Shown: positions 23,454-34,680 of the stretch, piece after piece
How the letters are laid out: each line of letters begins with the position of its first letter
How positions within the stretch are numbered: the stretch's first letter is position 1
Source of the DNA: Anaspis maculata
Lineage: Eukaryota > Arthropoda > Insecta > Coleoptera > Scraptiidae
Assembly (NCBI GenBank): GCA_949128115.1
Contig: OX421962.1
Location: 98,424,836-98,488,835, forward strand
Reading direction: 5' to 3'
DNA length: 64,000 bases
Position numbers and translations under genes: made by a program
The notes under the pieces: generated by a model
Database searches by the model: none
Seen by the model: only the letters and a program-made list of their open reading frames with translations
What the model was told of the DNA's origin: nothing

Positions 23454-26025
23454 TAAACAGGTCACCACTTGAAATAGTCTACCAAAAAATTTGATCTCAC
23501 TCCAAATGACGATATTTTAAAAAATGCTCGATCGATTCAAGAAATATTGAACCGGAAATATTTATGGACCTGTCACTTTATATACAGGCACAGGGAGCCA
23601 ACGGGAAGACGGTTAAACTGGTCCATTTTTTACCTTCTGTAACTCAAAAAAACAATTGCAGATTTCTTCTGAACCTGTTTTTGGATAACCGTAATCAATA
23701 TCTCGAAACGGTTTCTTTCAATTTCAAACGTGTTTTGATCCAGGCCCTAGCAGTACTTCTGTAGGAAAAACGATGTGATCCAAATTTTTTTTTGGAATCG
23801 TTAGAGAGTCATCCCAGGACAAATAATCACTCGGGTGCTTTCGCGATTTCTGGTACATTCTCCAGGAATATCGCATCAAAGTTGGCGGCTGGTCAATTCT
23901 TCAATTCGCTGATATTTCTTTGAGTTTTCGCGATTTTCTTCCAATAAAAGTACTGATCCACTCAACAAACAATTCTGGATCGAATGATGCTGTCAGATAT
24001 TGAGTACTTACTTTATACCGGGTGGAAAAAAAAAATAGAAGTAGTTTCATTATTTTTTTCCAACTTTTTAGTTTCTTGGCCGATTTTCACAAACTTGGTG
24101 TCAAAAGCTCGCTGACTGAATCGTCTACTCAAATCAATTGTCAATATAGCCAAATTATCAAAAATCAAGATGGCGGCGGCAAACTCAAATAAAAATGTGT
24201 CGTATGTCGAGATTTTTTTTTGGTTGCTGAACTTTGTAAAGAACGACATTGATGGTGGATTCTGGAAGATGCAGCTTTCTTCTGCAATTTGGGACTAAAT
24301 TCACTTGATTCGCACAATCCACTGTGAAAATATAGTGCAACAGTTTCAAAACCACCCGCAAATCCTTATTTCTAAATCAATTTCTACATGCTTGGTGGTG
24401 ATCGTAAGCTGTGTGCATTGCTACAAATATAGTGTGGATGCATGGCCAAAGTCTTAAAATTTCAGATGATAGATGACGTGAATGGTGATGGTGCGCATGT
24501 CAAATATCAAATATTCTACATTTTTGTTCTCAAATGTTCTAAACGAAATTTCTGCAAATGGTTGGCTTGATGGTCAGCTGAATAAACACGCAACAAGAGT
24601 CAAATGTTGAGAGAGTCGAAATGTAAAATTTTCAAATAGACGACTTTACTTCTTTGGAGGAAATAAAACGGTTCTATCGTGAATTTCAATTACGATTGGT
24701 TTAAGGTGGTTGAGATGAAAATACAGGGCTCAAACAAGGCACATAATATGTCAGAAAAACAATAATTGTAACAATACCATTGATGAGGATCCTACTTATA
24801 TCTGCCTCTCCCGCTTAACAAAACCCAAAGAAAAGTTCCGAACATTTTAGGGGAAAAATCCTGGTGATATGACTGGAATTTAGATATTTGTATTGTTTGG
24901 CCCGCAGAGGATATTTGATTTGTATGACTAGTTTGCCCCCCACAGGAGGCGAAAGGTGTCTCATCGATTGCTTGTAGAATTATTTTGGGACTAGATATTG
25001 ATTTTTAAGGATGAAGCTTCTCAAATTTTGGTCCATTTTGATAATGCTAGGCCTAGAAGGTCACTTGAAATAAACGAATCCGTGACAAAATGCTGGGTCG
25101 TCAAAGAGCAAACCGACCTGTTTGAGTGACAGATCTATCCAAAATTATAGAGACAAAACTAACTTTTTTTTGTCTCCAGATTATATCGGTTAGGTCAATT
25201 TCAAAATGGCCATGTATACCTACTTTGAATTGCATTCCAATTTTCGAGGCATACTTGGAAAAAAACATTTGCCTGAAATGTCAAAGTCAAAATGTGTACT
25301 TATTCAAAGGCTGTTTTTTTTAAATATCGCATGGTGTTCAAAGTGATCACTATTGTTTCAGATTTAGGGCAAGAAAATAATTTTGGTCCCATGTCAACTG
25401 GTTTTCGAGATACGACTTTGCAACTTTTTTGAAAATGCAACCTATGCAAAAATGGGAAAAATGGTGTTGTCATGGTAACTATGACACTTGCGATTATTAC
25501 GGATGGTCAGTAATGTTGCGTATGACCATCTTGGTGATGATAAAAGTGTGACACGTAGTCACGACGTGCCCCAAATTGGGGTGATCTTCAGGAGGTCCAC
25601 GTTTACATGGAGGGCATAATCTGTCAAATTTGAATAATGACCAAGGAGAGAATCAGTAGCTAAAAATGCTAATTTCAGAAAAAACGGCATAATTTTTATA
25701 AAAAACAAAACACGTTTGGAATTGAAAAAAGCCGTTTCGAGATATTGATTACGGTTATCCAAAAACAGGTTCAGAAAAAATCCGCATTTTTTTTTTGAGT
25801 TACAGAAGGTGACAAATGGACCAATTCAACCGTCTTTCCGTTGGCCCCCTGTATATAATGCGACAGGTCCATAAATACACGACCACATAAGTCTTCTCGT
25901 AGCCAATGAGATTCTTTATTCAGAACTTTTAATATTTCTTGAATCGATCAAGCATTTTATAAAAAATCGTCATTTGAAGTGGGATTAATTTTTGGGGTGG
26001 ACCATTTCAAGTGGTGACCTGTTTA
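23454..26025. mobile_element. 2.6-kb element with long terminal inverted repeats
   Basis: The left end (TAAACAGGTCACCACTTGAA) is repeated in inverse orientation at the right end (26025 inwards). Similarity continues discontinuously for about 300 bp, including TATTTATGGACCTGTC and GGTTATCCAAAAACAGGTTC-type blocks. The interior (about 23.76-25.70 kb) has no open frame with a transposase motif. This looks like a non-autonomous DNA transposon of foldback type; the target duplication could not be fixed. Short A/T-rich minus frames inside have no recognised domain. Confidence 0.65.
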
Positions 26026-26728
26026 TTTAATGACGACGAAGATTTTTGAGATGACCTGAAGAGCCTCAAGATAATTTGATAGATGGAAACATGGATGGAG
26101 GAGAAATATGACCTGAAACTGAAAAAATTGCTACCGAAAGAATACAACAAACTGGAGATACCAATACGCAAAGAGAAAAAACAAGATGGAAAGAGCAAAA
26201 GGAGGAATATTGATGACAGTAGATGTCAGAAGAAACTTATACTTATTGAACGGAAAATTGAAGGCGATGAGAACGGAGAATGCACATACAATAGAACAAA
26301 GAGACAAAGCCGGATAGAAGCAACAACAGAGAAACAGAACAGAAAGAGTCCGATATAATAAACACTACAAACACATTTCGACAGACGACTACTGAGTATA
26401 TTCTCGATACGAGCTTGAAAGCTGGGGAAAGAATAACAAGATATAGAATTATTAAAGATGTACCCATTTAGGAACGAGGAGAGAGGATGAAAGAGGGTGT
26501 TGGACTAGAAGACGAAGGTGATCAACAAGCAGGAAAATAATTGGTTTGAATATTGTCATGTGGGATTTGAAAAGTTGAGCTTTATCTCGGAAACATATAT
26601 TGTGAGTATATCGAAATATATCTCTGGCCGACTCGAAAAAATATCACCAAATTCTCAGAGCGATGGCAGCGCGTCGAAGCTCATGTAAGCTTGGGGGCAT
26701 TGTACATTGTACCAATATACAATAATAT
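26026..26728. other. No recognised gene
   Basis: A 91-codon Lys/Glu-rich frame (26083-26358 +) has no recognisable homology and may be chance. Confidence 0.4.
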
Positions 26729-26870
26729 AATAAATATGTGGTTCTTCTGTCTACACTACTTTATATTTTTTTCAAAAATCCCTGATGATGAGCGCTAGCT
26801 CGAAATATATATTGGTCAAATAGACAACGCCTTTATAAAGTAGTGTAGACAGAAGAGCTACATATTTATT
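26729..26870 (+). ncRNA. Hairpin enclosing a hammerhead-ribozyme-like core
   Basis: Bases 26729-26765 and 26834-26870 form a 37-bp stem with about two mismatches. The 68-nt loop contains CTGATGA (26782-26788), then a stem GAGC/GCTC (26790-26793 with 26798-26801) around GCTA, then GAAA (26802-26805), and later GGTC. These are the conserved core, helix II and cleavage triplet order of a type I hammerhead ribozyme. One extra U sits between CUGAUGA and helix II, and helix III is weak, so activity is uncertain. Hammerheads of this kind occur in Penelope-like elements and retrozymes; a Penelope fragment lies 5 kb downstream. Confidence 0.4.
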
Positions 26871-26924
26871 AGGAAACACACTACAGATATGGAAGAATTC
26901 CTGTGAAAAATAATATACTAAACA

Positions 26925-27270
26925 AAAGCAGCGTCACGCGGGAGCTGTGCGAGGAAACTCCAGAAAAAGAACTCCGGCCAGTGTTAATTAAAAATATAAA
27001 CGACACGAAGGGATTTGCAAACAAGAAGACCGGGTTCTTCTCTCACCAGGGCAGGGGTTGATTCGAAATTTGCACGACGCCGTTGTGTCGAAAGTACGTG
27101 AGGATATAAATACATTTATTTGGAAACAGGTTAGTTTTGGGGCCGCTGCCTCACCAAAAGAAAGGTGTTACGTTTCCCCCAGGGATGGCGCACGACGGCC
27201 CCATTCATTTTTAACAACCTCTTGCTTTCATCCAATCGGTTTGGGCGGATTAACGGAAGCAGTTTTGATG
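26925..27270 (+). repeat. Dispersed repeat B, copy 2
   Basis: Direct repeat of 22862-23230 (see there). The two copies flank the 2.6-kb inverted-repeat element at 23454-26025, about 220 bp and 900 bp from its ends. Confidence 0.75.
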
Positions 27271-28033
27271 TGTAATTAGATAAGCGAGGGCCTGAAGGGT
27301 TTGGCGACGTATTTTTGGGTTGCGGATTTTCCTGTAATTTACACAACTTTCGGCCGGTTACCGAGGTATTCTTCTGTGTGTGTGTATGTGTATGAGAGCG
27401 CTCTACGGTCGACAAGGTCTCAGCGGCGGTTGATAAAAGTGGAACGTCAGCGGCGTATATACCCGGGTAAGTTATAACGGAAAACTTTCGCCCTACTAAC
27501 AGGACACGGGAGGATGGGAAAGGACTATTCCAGTCTCGGCTTACATTCACCAGGATGTGTCCTAGCAGGGGGAATAACATGAGCTTGGTTTGCTCCAGTT
27601 TCCTTGAAAACGCAGCAGCGCTTTTACTTTTATCACTTGGCACAACAGTTGCATTGGAAACAGTATAAGTCGGTACTCGGTACATACATTTCATCACAAA
27701 TATTTCCACACTGCTGTGCTGTAACGTTTACAATTCACAGAAATTAAAAATTGCCAATTTGTATTCGTGAATTATGGAATCAAATCGCCGCCTCAGGGCA
27801 TTAACTTAAATTTGCGAAAAAGAGCGGCAGAGCGTGACGGCGCAGGAGTATGCGCATCGAGCACACCTTCGGTGCAAGGCCCTGCTCAATTTTTACGCGA
27901 CAAGCGCCAGAGGGCACTGTCGTTTGCCCCATGCACGTGGAACGCTCAGCTGGAGCGATACGTTGAGGTTAGACTTCATTTCCGGCTAGCGTCACGGAGC
28001 TGACAATACGTAAAAGTGTCGCTCTGTCTCAAC

Positions 28034-28078
<45 letters not shown>

Positions 28079-29146
28079 AGAAACCTCTTTGTTTTTGACC
28101 GGCGTCGCCGTCCACGTGTGGCACAATTTCTATCATTCTGTTAGAGGTTTGTTTTTAAAGACTGGTGGTTGCGATTTAAAACGCGACTATTCGACTTTTA
28201 GGTTTTTCCCTTTGTTTTGGTTTTTTGACGTACCCATATACTCGAAAGAGACACGTCACCTAAGTTCAACGTACCCTACAATTAGGCTCGCTGTCGCGAC
28301 AAGTGTGCTCGATGAGGGGACTATCGATTTCTGAAATGTTTCGCAGCCGTCCGGCTCTTTAAGCGACGGTTCACCAGATGCCGGTGCAACCCACCATCTA
28401 AAGAAGTTCAACCACTGTCCTGGCCCGGAACGTCTGCGACTCCAGCGTGTTTCCTGTGTTTGGTGACGTATATCCTTGACGGAATCAAGTATTTTGAGGT
28501 GCCCTCTTTGTTGTTTTCTTCTTTTATCACGGAAATTAACTGAGGCAAACAGAGTTGGCCAGTACACGTTAGGAGAGAGAAGAATATCTCTGTGGACAGA
28601 AACAGGTTCTTTCCTAGAGTTTTGACCGCGTCATTTCTTTCAGGACGGAAGTGCGTCCTTTACATAAAGTTCGGAGGGATTATCCACGGGTACAGGTTTT
28701 GTCACGGGTGTATGGTAGCACCATAAAACTATCGCTGCATCTCGCTTCACGAGTGTTTTTCTTCAATTTCAAACGTTTCAAATTTGACACAAATTGTAAA
28801 ATACAGAATAATTTTTGCCAGTAAACACATCCATCTCTCGCTAGAGATATTTTGTTCTTTTCTTCATAATATTTTCTACAATTTCAGTTCTTGTTAGTTG
28901 CCGCCAGTTCCCAAATAAAAACCATCGTTTCGTTTGGAGTTGAGTGTTCATACCGGGTGTTTGCTCTATTGACTTGACCGAGAAGTCAAGAGCCGTCTAT
29001 CTATTCTCGGTTGGCGTCCCAAAAAATAAAATAAGATCTAAGAACTAAGATCACACCGCAGAACCCGCGACCCGCTCTACACGAAAACTACTGGCCACGT
29101 ATAGGTACATAACTCTGTCTGGACCTGGATTGCCCCGGCTCCCGGT
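27271..29146. other. No recognised gene; contains a poly(T) run
   Basis: Apart from the 41-T run at 28037-28077 nothing is recognised. A 192-codon minus-strand frame (27131-27709) and a 103-codon one (28256-28567) lack domains. Confidence 0.45.
28037..28077. repeat. Poly(T) run of 41 bases
   Basis: Uninterrupted T homopolymer. It could be the poly(A) tail of a minus-strand retroposon lying to its right, but I found no recognisable retroposon body there. Confidence 0.95.
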
Positions 29147-29466
29147 TAAGGACAGAGTCCAATTGGTAAAATGAGGCGTTGCGGAATTAATCCGTCTGAG
29201 TTTATTCCTTGACAGAAATCCATCGTCCAAGTCTTTTTGGAATGCTACAAGGATGTACTTTGATTTGAGCCTATAGATATTTTCAAAATCCAAAAAAATC
29301 AAGTTCTGAAAAAATAATTTTTGGATTTCGAGAATGTCTATAGGCTCAAACCAAAGTACATCCTTGTAGCTTCCAAAAAAGACCTGGATGATGGATTTCT
29401 GTCAAGGAATTAGCTCAGACGGATTGATTCCGCAACGCCGTATTTCATCAATATGACTCTGTTCTT
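29147..29466. repeat. Near-perfect 320-bp hairpin
   Basis: Left arm about 29147-29297 and right arm about 29318-29466 are reverse complements with scattered mismatches, separated by about 20 bases. Examples are AAGTACATCCTTGTAGC on the right against GCTACAAGGATGTACTT on the left. Similarity fades at the outer ends. No coding frame is shared. It is either a short foldback element or a candidate hairpin-RNA source. Confidence 0.85.
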
Positions 29467-30655
29467 GAGCAACAGTTACAGTGTACCGTGGTGAAACCAT
29501 ATTTTTCATTGAAGTACCGCTCCTGCTACTAAATTTAAGCGCATAGCACCACTTTCCGCTGAAACAGTAGCTAAAACTAGCAAAATTGTTCAACTACTTA
29601 CTCGTATAATATTGGGGTGCTTACCGACAACACCCGGCAACACTCCCATGCACATCCACGCCCGGATCCCCTCCCGTACCTATGCCGCCCGTGTTCTTCG
29701 GGCATCACGGTGCGGGGAAACGCTCAAAGAAAATTGAATATGCTTTCAACACCTCGAGGGCTGTTCGGAGCTCGAAAAGGTTTTGTCTGTTGTAAGGTGG
29801 CAACAAAACCTCAACATCCCACGGTGAAGCATCGTTCGCTCCGGATATTTTAATTAGACTCTGGTTGAAACCGTTATTTATCAAAGACGCTAAATTAAAC
29901 CAACATTCAAATTAATTTCGTCCCGGTCCTCACTTTCACCGTAGCCGAAAGCTGCAGCAGCAAGTTAACACGGCCGAATATGTACCTATATCCGTGGAAG
30001 ACGCGGATCTATAGCTTCCTAACAGACTCCCAATTACTTTGTTCGAAGGCAGTGTTCTCGAGATTCGCCCAAGTTTTTGCAATCATCATTACGAAATCAA
30101 TAATAGGAGGACGGGTGCGAAGCTCCCAGCCGGAAAAACAGGTGTCGTGGCGGCGCCGTAGCTGTATTGTGGAATATAGGGCTGAAAATAAAGTTTTCCC
30201 TTGTTCCGTCCGAAATGGGCGGCTGTCGGTAGGTGTGATGGTTTTCGAATCATTGATTCTTCATCACTTCGCGTGTACCCAAAACGCTTCAGTAGTGCAG
30301 ACATTCAGCTGATTCTGTCCTATTCCGTTCATGAATTGCTTCCTAGCCATCCTGCTAATGGAGAAATTACCATGGCGAGGGACCTTCTCATTGGTTGTCG
30401 CCACAGCAATGTGCTTATTCGCAAGTGATTGCTAGTTTACTACCAACATCATAACGGGCTGATTCTCAAATTAAGGCAGATGTTTAAAAAACAAAGAATC
30501 ACAGGTTGCTCCTGCATGCAGAGTGCGGACAGATACAATATTATAAAGTGTCAACACAATGAGCATTCTATTTTCAAGATGAATATCTGCTGAGCAGATG
30601 GAATCAAAGCATTGAAGAATTTTTTGGAAACAATATTGTTGATTTAGAGCTTATA
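29467..30655. other. No recognised gene
   Basis: No supported feature; short frames only. Confidence 0.45.
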
Positions 30656-31555
30656 CAGGGTTATTCAAAAGTCCGGAATAAAATTCATATTTTTTTTCCA
30701 TATTTATTTCGGGAAAAACGCTCGAACAGGTCGATTTCTAAAAACGGTAAGCCGTTTTTTCATGACACGTGTCATGTTCTACCGTCAACCCCCTAACTCC
30801 AAGCCACTCTTAGTATTTTTTTTCAAATGGCACCCTATAGCTTGTGGGGGCTCGTTGGAAAGCTTGTCAACTCTATTCAGATCTACCATTGAAAATTAGA
30901 TCAAACGCTTCACCATGAAGTTTTGAGGAACCCCAGTTTCACTTAACAGTCCGGAATAAAATTCATAATTTTTTTCCATATTTATTTCGGAAAGAAAGCT
31001 CGAACAGGTCGATTTCTAAAAACGGTAAGCCGTTTTTTCATGACGCGTGTCATGTTCTACTGTCAACCCTCTAACCCCAAGCCACCCATTTGCCGGGTGC
31101 CATTTGAAGAAAAATACTAAGGGTGACTTGGGGTTAGGGGGTTGACGGTAGAACATGACACGTGTCATGAAAAAATGGCTTACTGTTTTTAGAAATCGAC
31201 CTGTTCGAGTGTTTTTTCCGAAATGAATATGGAAAAAAATTATGAATTTTATTCCGGACTGTTAAGTAAAACTGGGGTTCCTCAAAACTTCATGGTGAAG
31301 CGTCCGATCCGATTTTCAATGGTAGTTCTGAATAGAGTTTTTGACAAGCTTTCCAACGAGCCCCCACAAGCCATAGGGTGCTATTTGAAAAAAAATACTA
31401 AGGGTGGCTTGGGGTTAGGGGGTTGACGGTAGAACATGACACGTGTCATGAAAAAACGTCTTACCGTTTTTAGAAATTGACCTATTCGAGCGTTTTTTCC
31501 GAAATAAATGTGGCAAAAAATTATGAATTTTATTCCGGACTTTTGAATAACCCTG
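30656..31555. mobile_element. 900-bp compound palindromic element
   Basis: The ends are inverted copies of CAGGGTTATTCAAAAGTCCG, flanked by TA on both sides, as for TA-targeting transposons. Each arm of about 440 bp has the order unit-spacer-unit. A roughly 135-bp unit beginning GTCCGGAATAAAATTCAT starts at 30671 and again at 30951; the right arm has the same order inverted (units at about 31120-31258 and 31401-31543). The centre is near 31100. The element therefore holds four copies of one unit in a ++-- arrangement and would fold into a very long hairpin. It has no coding capacity. Confidence 0.85.
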
Positions 31556-31830
31556 TATGTATAACTTTTCAGTTATGATTTTTTCCTGGCGCATCAACTT
31601 GACAGCGCAGTCGCGGAACGGTACCGCAACTGTCCACAACTGACTAGAAATGAGATGGAAATTTGTCATATACAGACTGAGCTTTTACATAAATAATCAG
31701 AAACATGTCCTTGAGCATTAAAATATTGTCCCCAAAGGTCTCGTTGAGGCTCGCCGAGTTATGGGGTAAATTCTGAAAATAATGCTCACGTGAATGTACT
31801 AGAATGCATATATGACGATGACTATATTTT
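31556..31830. other. No recognised feature
   Basis: Separates the palindrome from the Penelope-like remnant; nothing recognised. Confidence 0.4.
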
Positions 31831-32331
31831 CCGCAAAATTATTCATTTATTTATTTTGAAAATATTTTTGAAACTTTTGGAATCAATATTTCTTTTAGAA
31901 CAAATTCTAACTTAAATTTCTATCTAGTCAATACAAAAGACATTCTTTCTCCTCACGACAAATCCGGTGTTTACAAACTTAATTGTAACAATTATTGTAA
32001 CTCTTTCTATATCGGACAATCTGATAGAAAATTTATTGAGCGTCTTAAAGAACACATGAGATATATCAGACAAGGTCGAGTTACCCTTTCAATCAACACA
32101 CCTTCATCTTTCGCCAACAATATCATCTCAGAGAATCATGACTTCATTCTTGAAACTAATTTTAAAATTTTACATGTTTGTAAGAAAGGACGGCTTTTAG
32201 ATAGTTTAGAGGTTCTTGAAATTTGTAAAGTAACTAGTAACTCTTCTCAAAATTGCCTAAATGATTGTATAAATTTCCCTTTTCAACATTTTTACAACGC
32301 CTTTGGTTTGAATAACCCTTTTTCTCTCTAA
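31831..32331 (+). pseudogene. Penelope-like element, C-terminal GIY-YIG endonuclease
   Basis: The frame is open from about 31831 to a TAA at 32331. It contains SGVYKLNCNNYCNSFYIGQS, the GIY...YIG motif of the Penelope endonuclease, followed by an Arg in KFIERLKEH as in this family. A linker (VNTKDILSPHDK) precedes it, as expected between reverse transcriptase and endonuclease. The endonuclease would nick the target and prime integration. Reverse transcriptase is missing upstream, so the element is 5' truncated. The catalytic domain itself shows no stop. A hammerhead-like motif of Penelope type lies about 240 bases downstream, which supports the assignment. The first ATG in the open frame (32056) falls inside the domain and is not a real start. 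Confidence 0.8.
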
Positions 32332-32568
32332 TCAACCATCCTTCCATTAATTTATCACCCACCTTGTACCATTATTATTAGCTCTATCATTTCATACATT
32401 TCCATCAAGTTCTTTTGTCCTTTTCTCCATGACAACATCATAACTGTTTTATTGACCTTTACCTTAAACCTTAAACTTTACGTTTACCATCCTTTTATAC
32501 ATTCTCGGTATGTTATCGTTCTCCTTCTATGTACTTGTTTTATGTATTTTATTTTAGAGCTTTACACT

Positions 32569-32604
32569 CTGACGAAGAAGGGCCAGAGACCTTAGAAACC
32601 GGTC
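32569..32604 (+). ncRNA. Penelope-type hammerhead-like motif
   Basis: The order CTGACGA - stem AAGG/CCTT (32578-32581 with 32590-32593) - GAAA - ACCGGT - C matches the minimal hammerhead core reported for Penelope-like elements, in which helix III is a tiny self-complementary ACCGGU. Two to three unpaired bases at the base of helix II and a weak helix I make activity uncertain. It follows the GIY-YIG frame, where Penelope terminal repeats carry such motifs. Confidence 0.45.
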
Positions 32605-33317
32605 AGAGATAAATAATATTGAAGGAAGACTGCGTGCAGTTTATTGATTTATGATTGTTAAGCTTGAAGCCACCCGCATTTGGCGGACCGAAAATAATCC
32701 GGAGGAAAAAAGTCCGAAGCCGTGGAATCAGATTATATGTGAATATTCAGAGTCAAGTGATGATTAAAAGATGTCGCTAGTTATGTAATTCATACGTGAG
32801 AACTCAGCAACTCTCTATTACACGATTCAAGTGCACCACCTTTGTACTTCGCTCCGCATACCAGTAAACCAGTGCTTCGGCGAGCCGTGACATCGGATAC
32901 CACACCAGCGCTCGATGCCAAGTTACTAGATCGGATTGTTTTCACGGCTATACGTCGGTCGCAGTCGTTTTGATTACGATAAATGGATACCGAATGACTT
33001 GAGAAGAGACTTGACTTGAGAGAATGGGAGAGTATCGATTTGAGGGAGATTGACCGTTGTATTTGGACCAATCCGCCTGGGCTGTCGTTTGCCCCCGATT
33101 CGTCACGTCCGTTGCCAAGCACTTCAGTCTGCCGGTCTGCTGGAGAAGAGTTCCGACCCACTTCGAGGAAGCTGAGCCATGATCCGTTGATGCTGCGTCG
33201 CAACCCACTTGGACGATGCTGAGTCGAAGTCCCGGCTGATGCGTCTAGGCCCACCTGGAGAACGTCGAGTTAGAATCCTGGGGAGATGCGTTTCGATCCT
33301 CTTGGGAAAGTTGAGTT
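32605..33317. other. No recognised gene; target DNA of the SINE
   Basis: May include the terminal part of the Penelope-like element. A 154-codon minus-strand frame (32790-33254) has no recognisable domain. The right part is the insertion target of the SINE at 33342. Confidence 0.4.
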
Positions 33318-33720
33318 GAGTACTAGAGAATAATTATGCCCAAGACGGCCCCGTGGCGCAGGCGATTCTGTGACTGCCTGCGGTGCGGGAGGCCCCGGGT
33401 TCGATTCCCGGTGGAAAGTCTGGGTGTTGTGTTGTGAAAAATAGCACTTTTCTATGTAAACAATTGTGAAATGAATAAACGGGCAAAACTCCTATGGCAA
33501 AAAGCCCATGAGGGTGCTAATAACCTCGCTGTTGATGCGTCCATAAAATGGTAGGTGGTGTGGGAATCACCCGGCGTCGCTCTTAGCCTACTAAGACGGC
33601 GCTAAGGAGGTACTGCCAGTGACTACACGGATACCCGCCCACCGCAAAAAGCAAAAGAAAAGCTCATGAGGAGAAAAAGATTTATTTTAGAGAAAAGAGT
33701 ACTAGAGAATAATTATGCCC
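33318..33720 (+). mobile_element. SINE with perfect 24-bp target duplication
   Basis: A tRNA-like head (about 33345-33425), a unique body and a short A-rich 3' end form a 355-bp SINE at 33342-33696. It is bounded by identical 24-bp direct repeats at 33318-33341 and 33697-33720, the signature of LINE-driven target-primed integration. The perfect duplications imply a recent insertion. The head retains RNA polymerase III A and B boxes. The tail segment (AACTCCTATGGC) recurs in the SINE at 47869; the copy at 54880 shares the head and the GATAAGGAG-type end, so one family is present three times. Confidence 0.9.
33354..33408 (+). promoter_or_regulatory. Internal RNA polymerase III promoter of the SINE (A and B boxes)
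   Basis: A box TGGCGCAGGCG begins at 33354 and B box GGTTCGATTCC ends at 33408. The spacing is as in a tRNA gene. The surrounding sequence cannot fold into a full tRNA cloverleaf, so this is not scored as a tRNA gene. Confidence 0.75.
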
Positions 33721-33954
33721 TGAAGGGGAATGTTATTTGGAGGAATACACGGCTTGATATCGTGAAAAGAATAATTTTTGTTGCAGCAATCATCTAAAAT
33801 TATAGATGATGTATAAGCTTGTAGCTTGTGAAGACGTTCTTATTTGAAACTGATAAATTCAATTCGGTATCCAACGACACCACCGTTCAGACAGGGACTT
33901 TGTAAAAATGAACTGTTATTAAGGCTCGAGCAAGTATGGTGTAGACGGCGAGTT
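33721..33954. other. No recognised feature
   Basis: Right flank of the SINE insertion. Confidence 0.4.
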
Positions 33955-34680
33955 TTTATTTTTAGGGTAGAGATTATTTCGACGTCTCTCCACATCGGCT
34001 TCTCGGCGGACACCTTGTATAGTCAATCATCTGCGTGTTGTTTCTCCTGACTGCGGAATTCTTCCACGTGCTGGTAAACAACAACGAACTAGCGCGTATA
34101 CGGGGCGTGTTCAAAAAAGTTCTCCACAATAAAGTTTGTATCTTGACTTGAATAATTGTTTCGCGTACACCTTAGCTTCGAAAGCTTTTGGAAGGGTGAA
34201 ATTCGTTTTAACATTTCCGGTGATAGGCACTTGTGACCGCGGGGTCCTTCTGAGCGTTAGGGGCGACTCACAAATTGTTGTGCAACAGGCACCCACAAAG
34301 GCAGGCCATATCAAATTCTTTTCAAATAGGCAAAAGAGACCATGGTCCAAAAGAAGCAAGAACCTTTGAAAATAATGCCACAAAAAAGGTGGGCTACCAC
34401 ACACACACACACACACACACACCGGTCCACAAATCTTGGATTGCACTCGTGGTTCAAGTCACTTTCCCCTTTTTCAGTGTCTAGAGGCCGTGCCTAACAC
34501 TAACATAACCTCTTAAACTAACATAAATGTTGGATATTGATTGAATCACCAAAAGAACTTTGAGCCACGAAAACAAGTTAGAAATAAATGTCGGTCAAGG
34601 TGATCAGGTGTTCGTCGTAGGGTTGGGGTGTTGGGATGTCTGAAATAATTTGAGAAAACTGATCTCTTCGGGAATATCTT
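33955..34680 (+). repeat. Dispersed repeat A, copy 1
   Basis: About 0.7 kb that recur in the same orientation at 41995-42670. Shared blocks include CGCGTACACC near 34165, GAAGGGTGAAATT-type sequence near 34190 and a GGTCAAG...CAGGTGTTC block near 34600. This copy has gained a CA microsatellite. Divergence is high and no reading frame is conserved, so it is an old non-coding repeat of unknown class. Confidence 0.65.
34398..34422. repeat. (CA)n microsatellite
   Basis: Twenty-five bases of CA repeat inside dispersed repeat A; it is absent from the copy at 42 kb. Confidence 0.95.

Noticed and set aside
27131..27709. 192-codon minus-strand frame
   Set aside because: It overlaps dispersed repeat B and a GT-rich tract, has no domain, and no exon borders were seen.
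28037..28077. Poly(T) as tail of a minus-strand processed pseudogene
   Set aside because: No recognisable coding or retroposon sequence lies to its right and no target duplication was found.
33345..33425. tRNA gene
   Set aside because: A and B boxes are present, but the acceptor stem and anticodon arm do not fold, and the unit is bounded by a 24-bp duplication, so it is a SINE head. The same applies at 47.9 and 55.0 kb.
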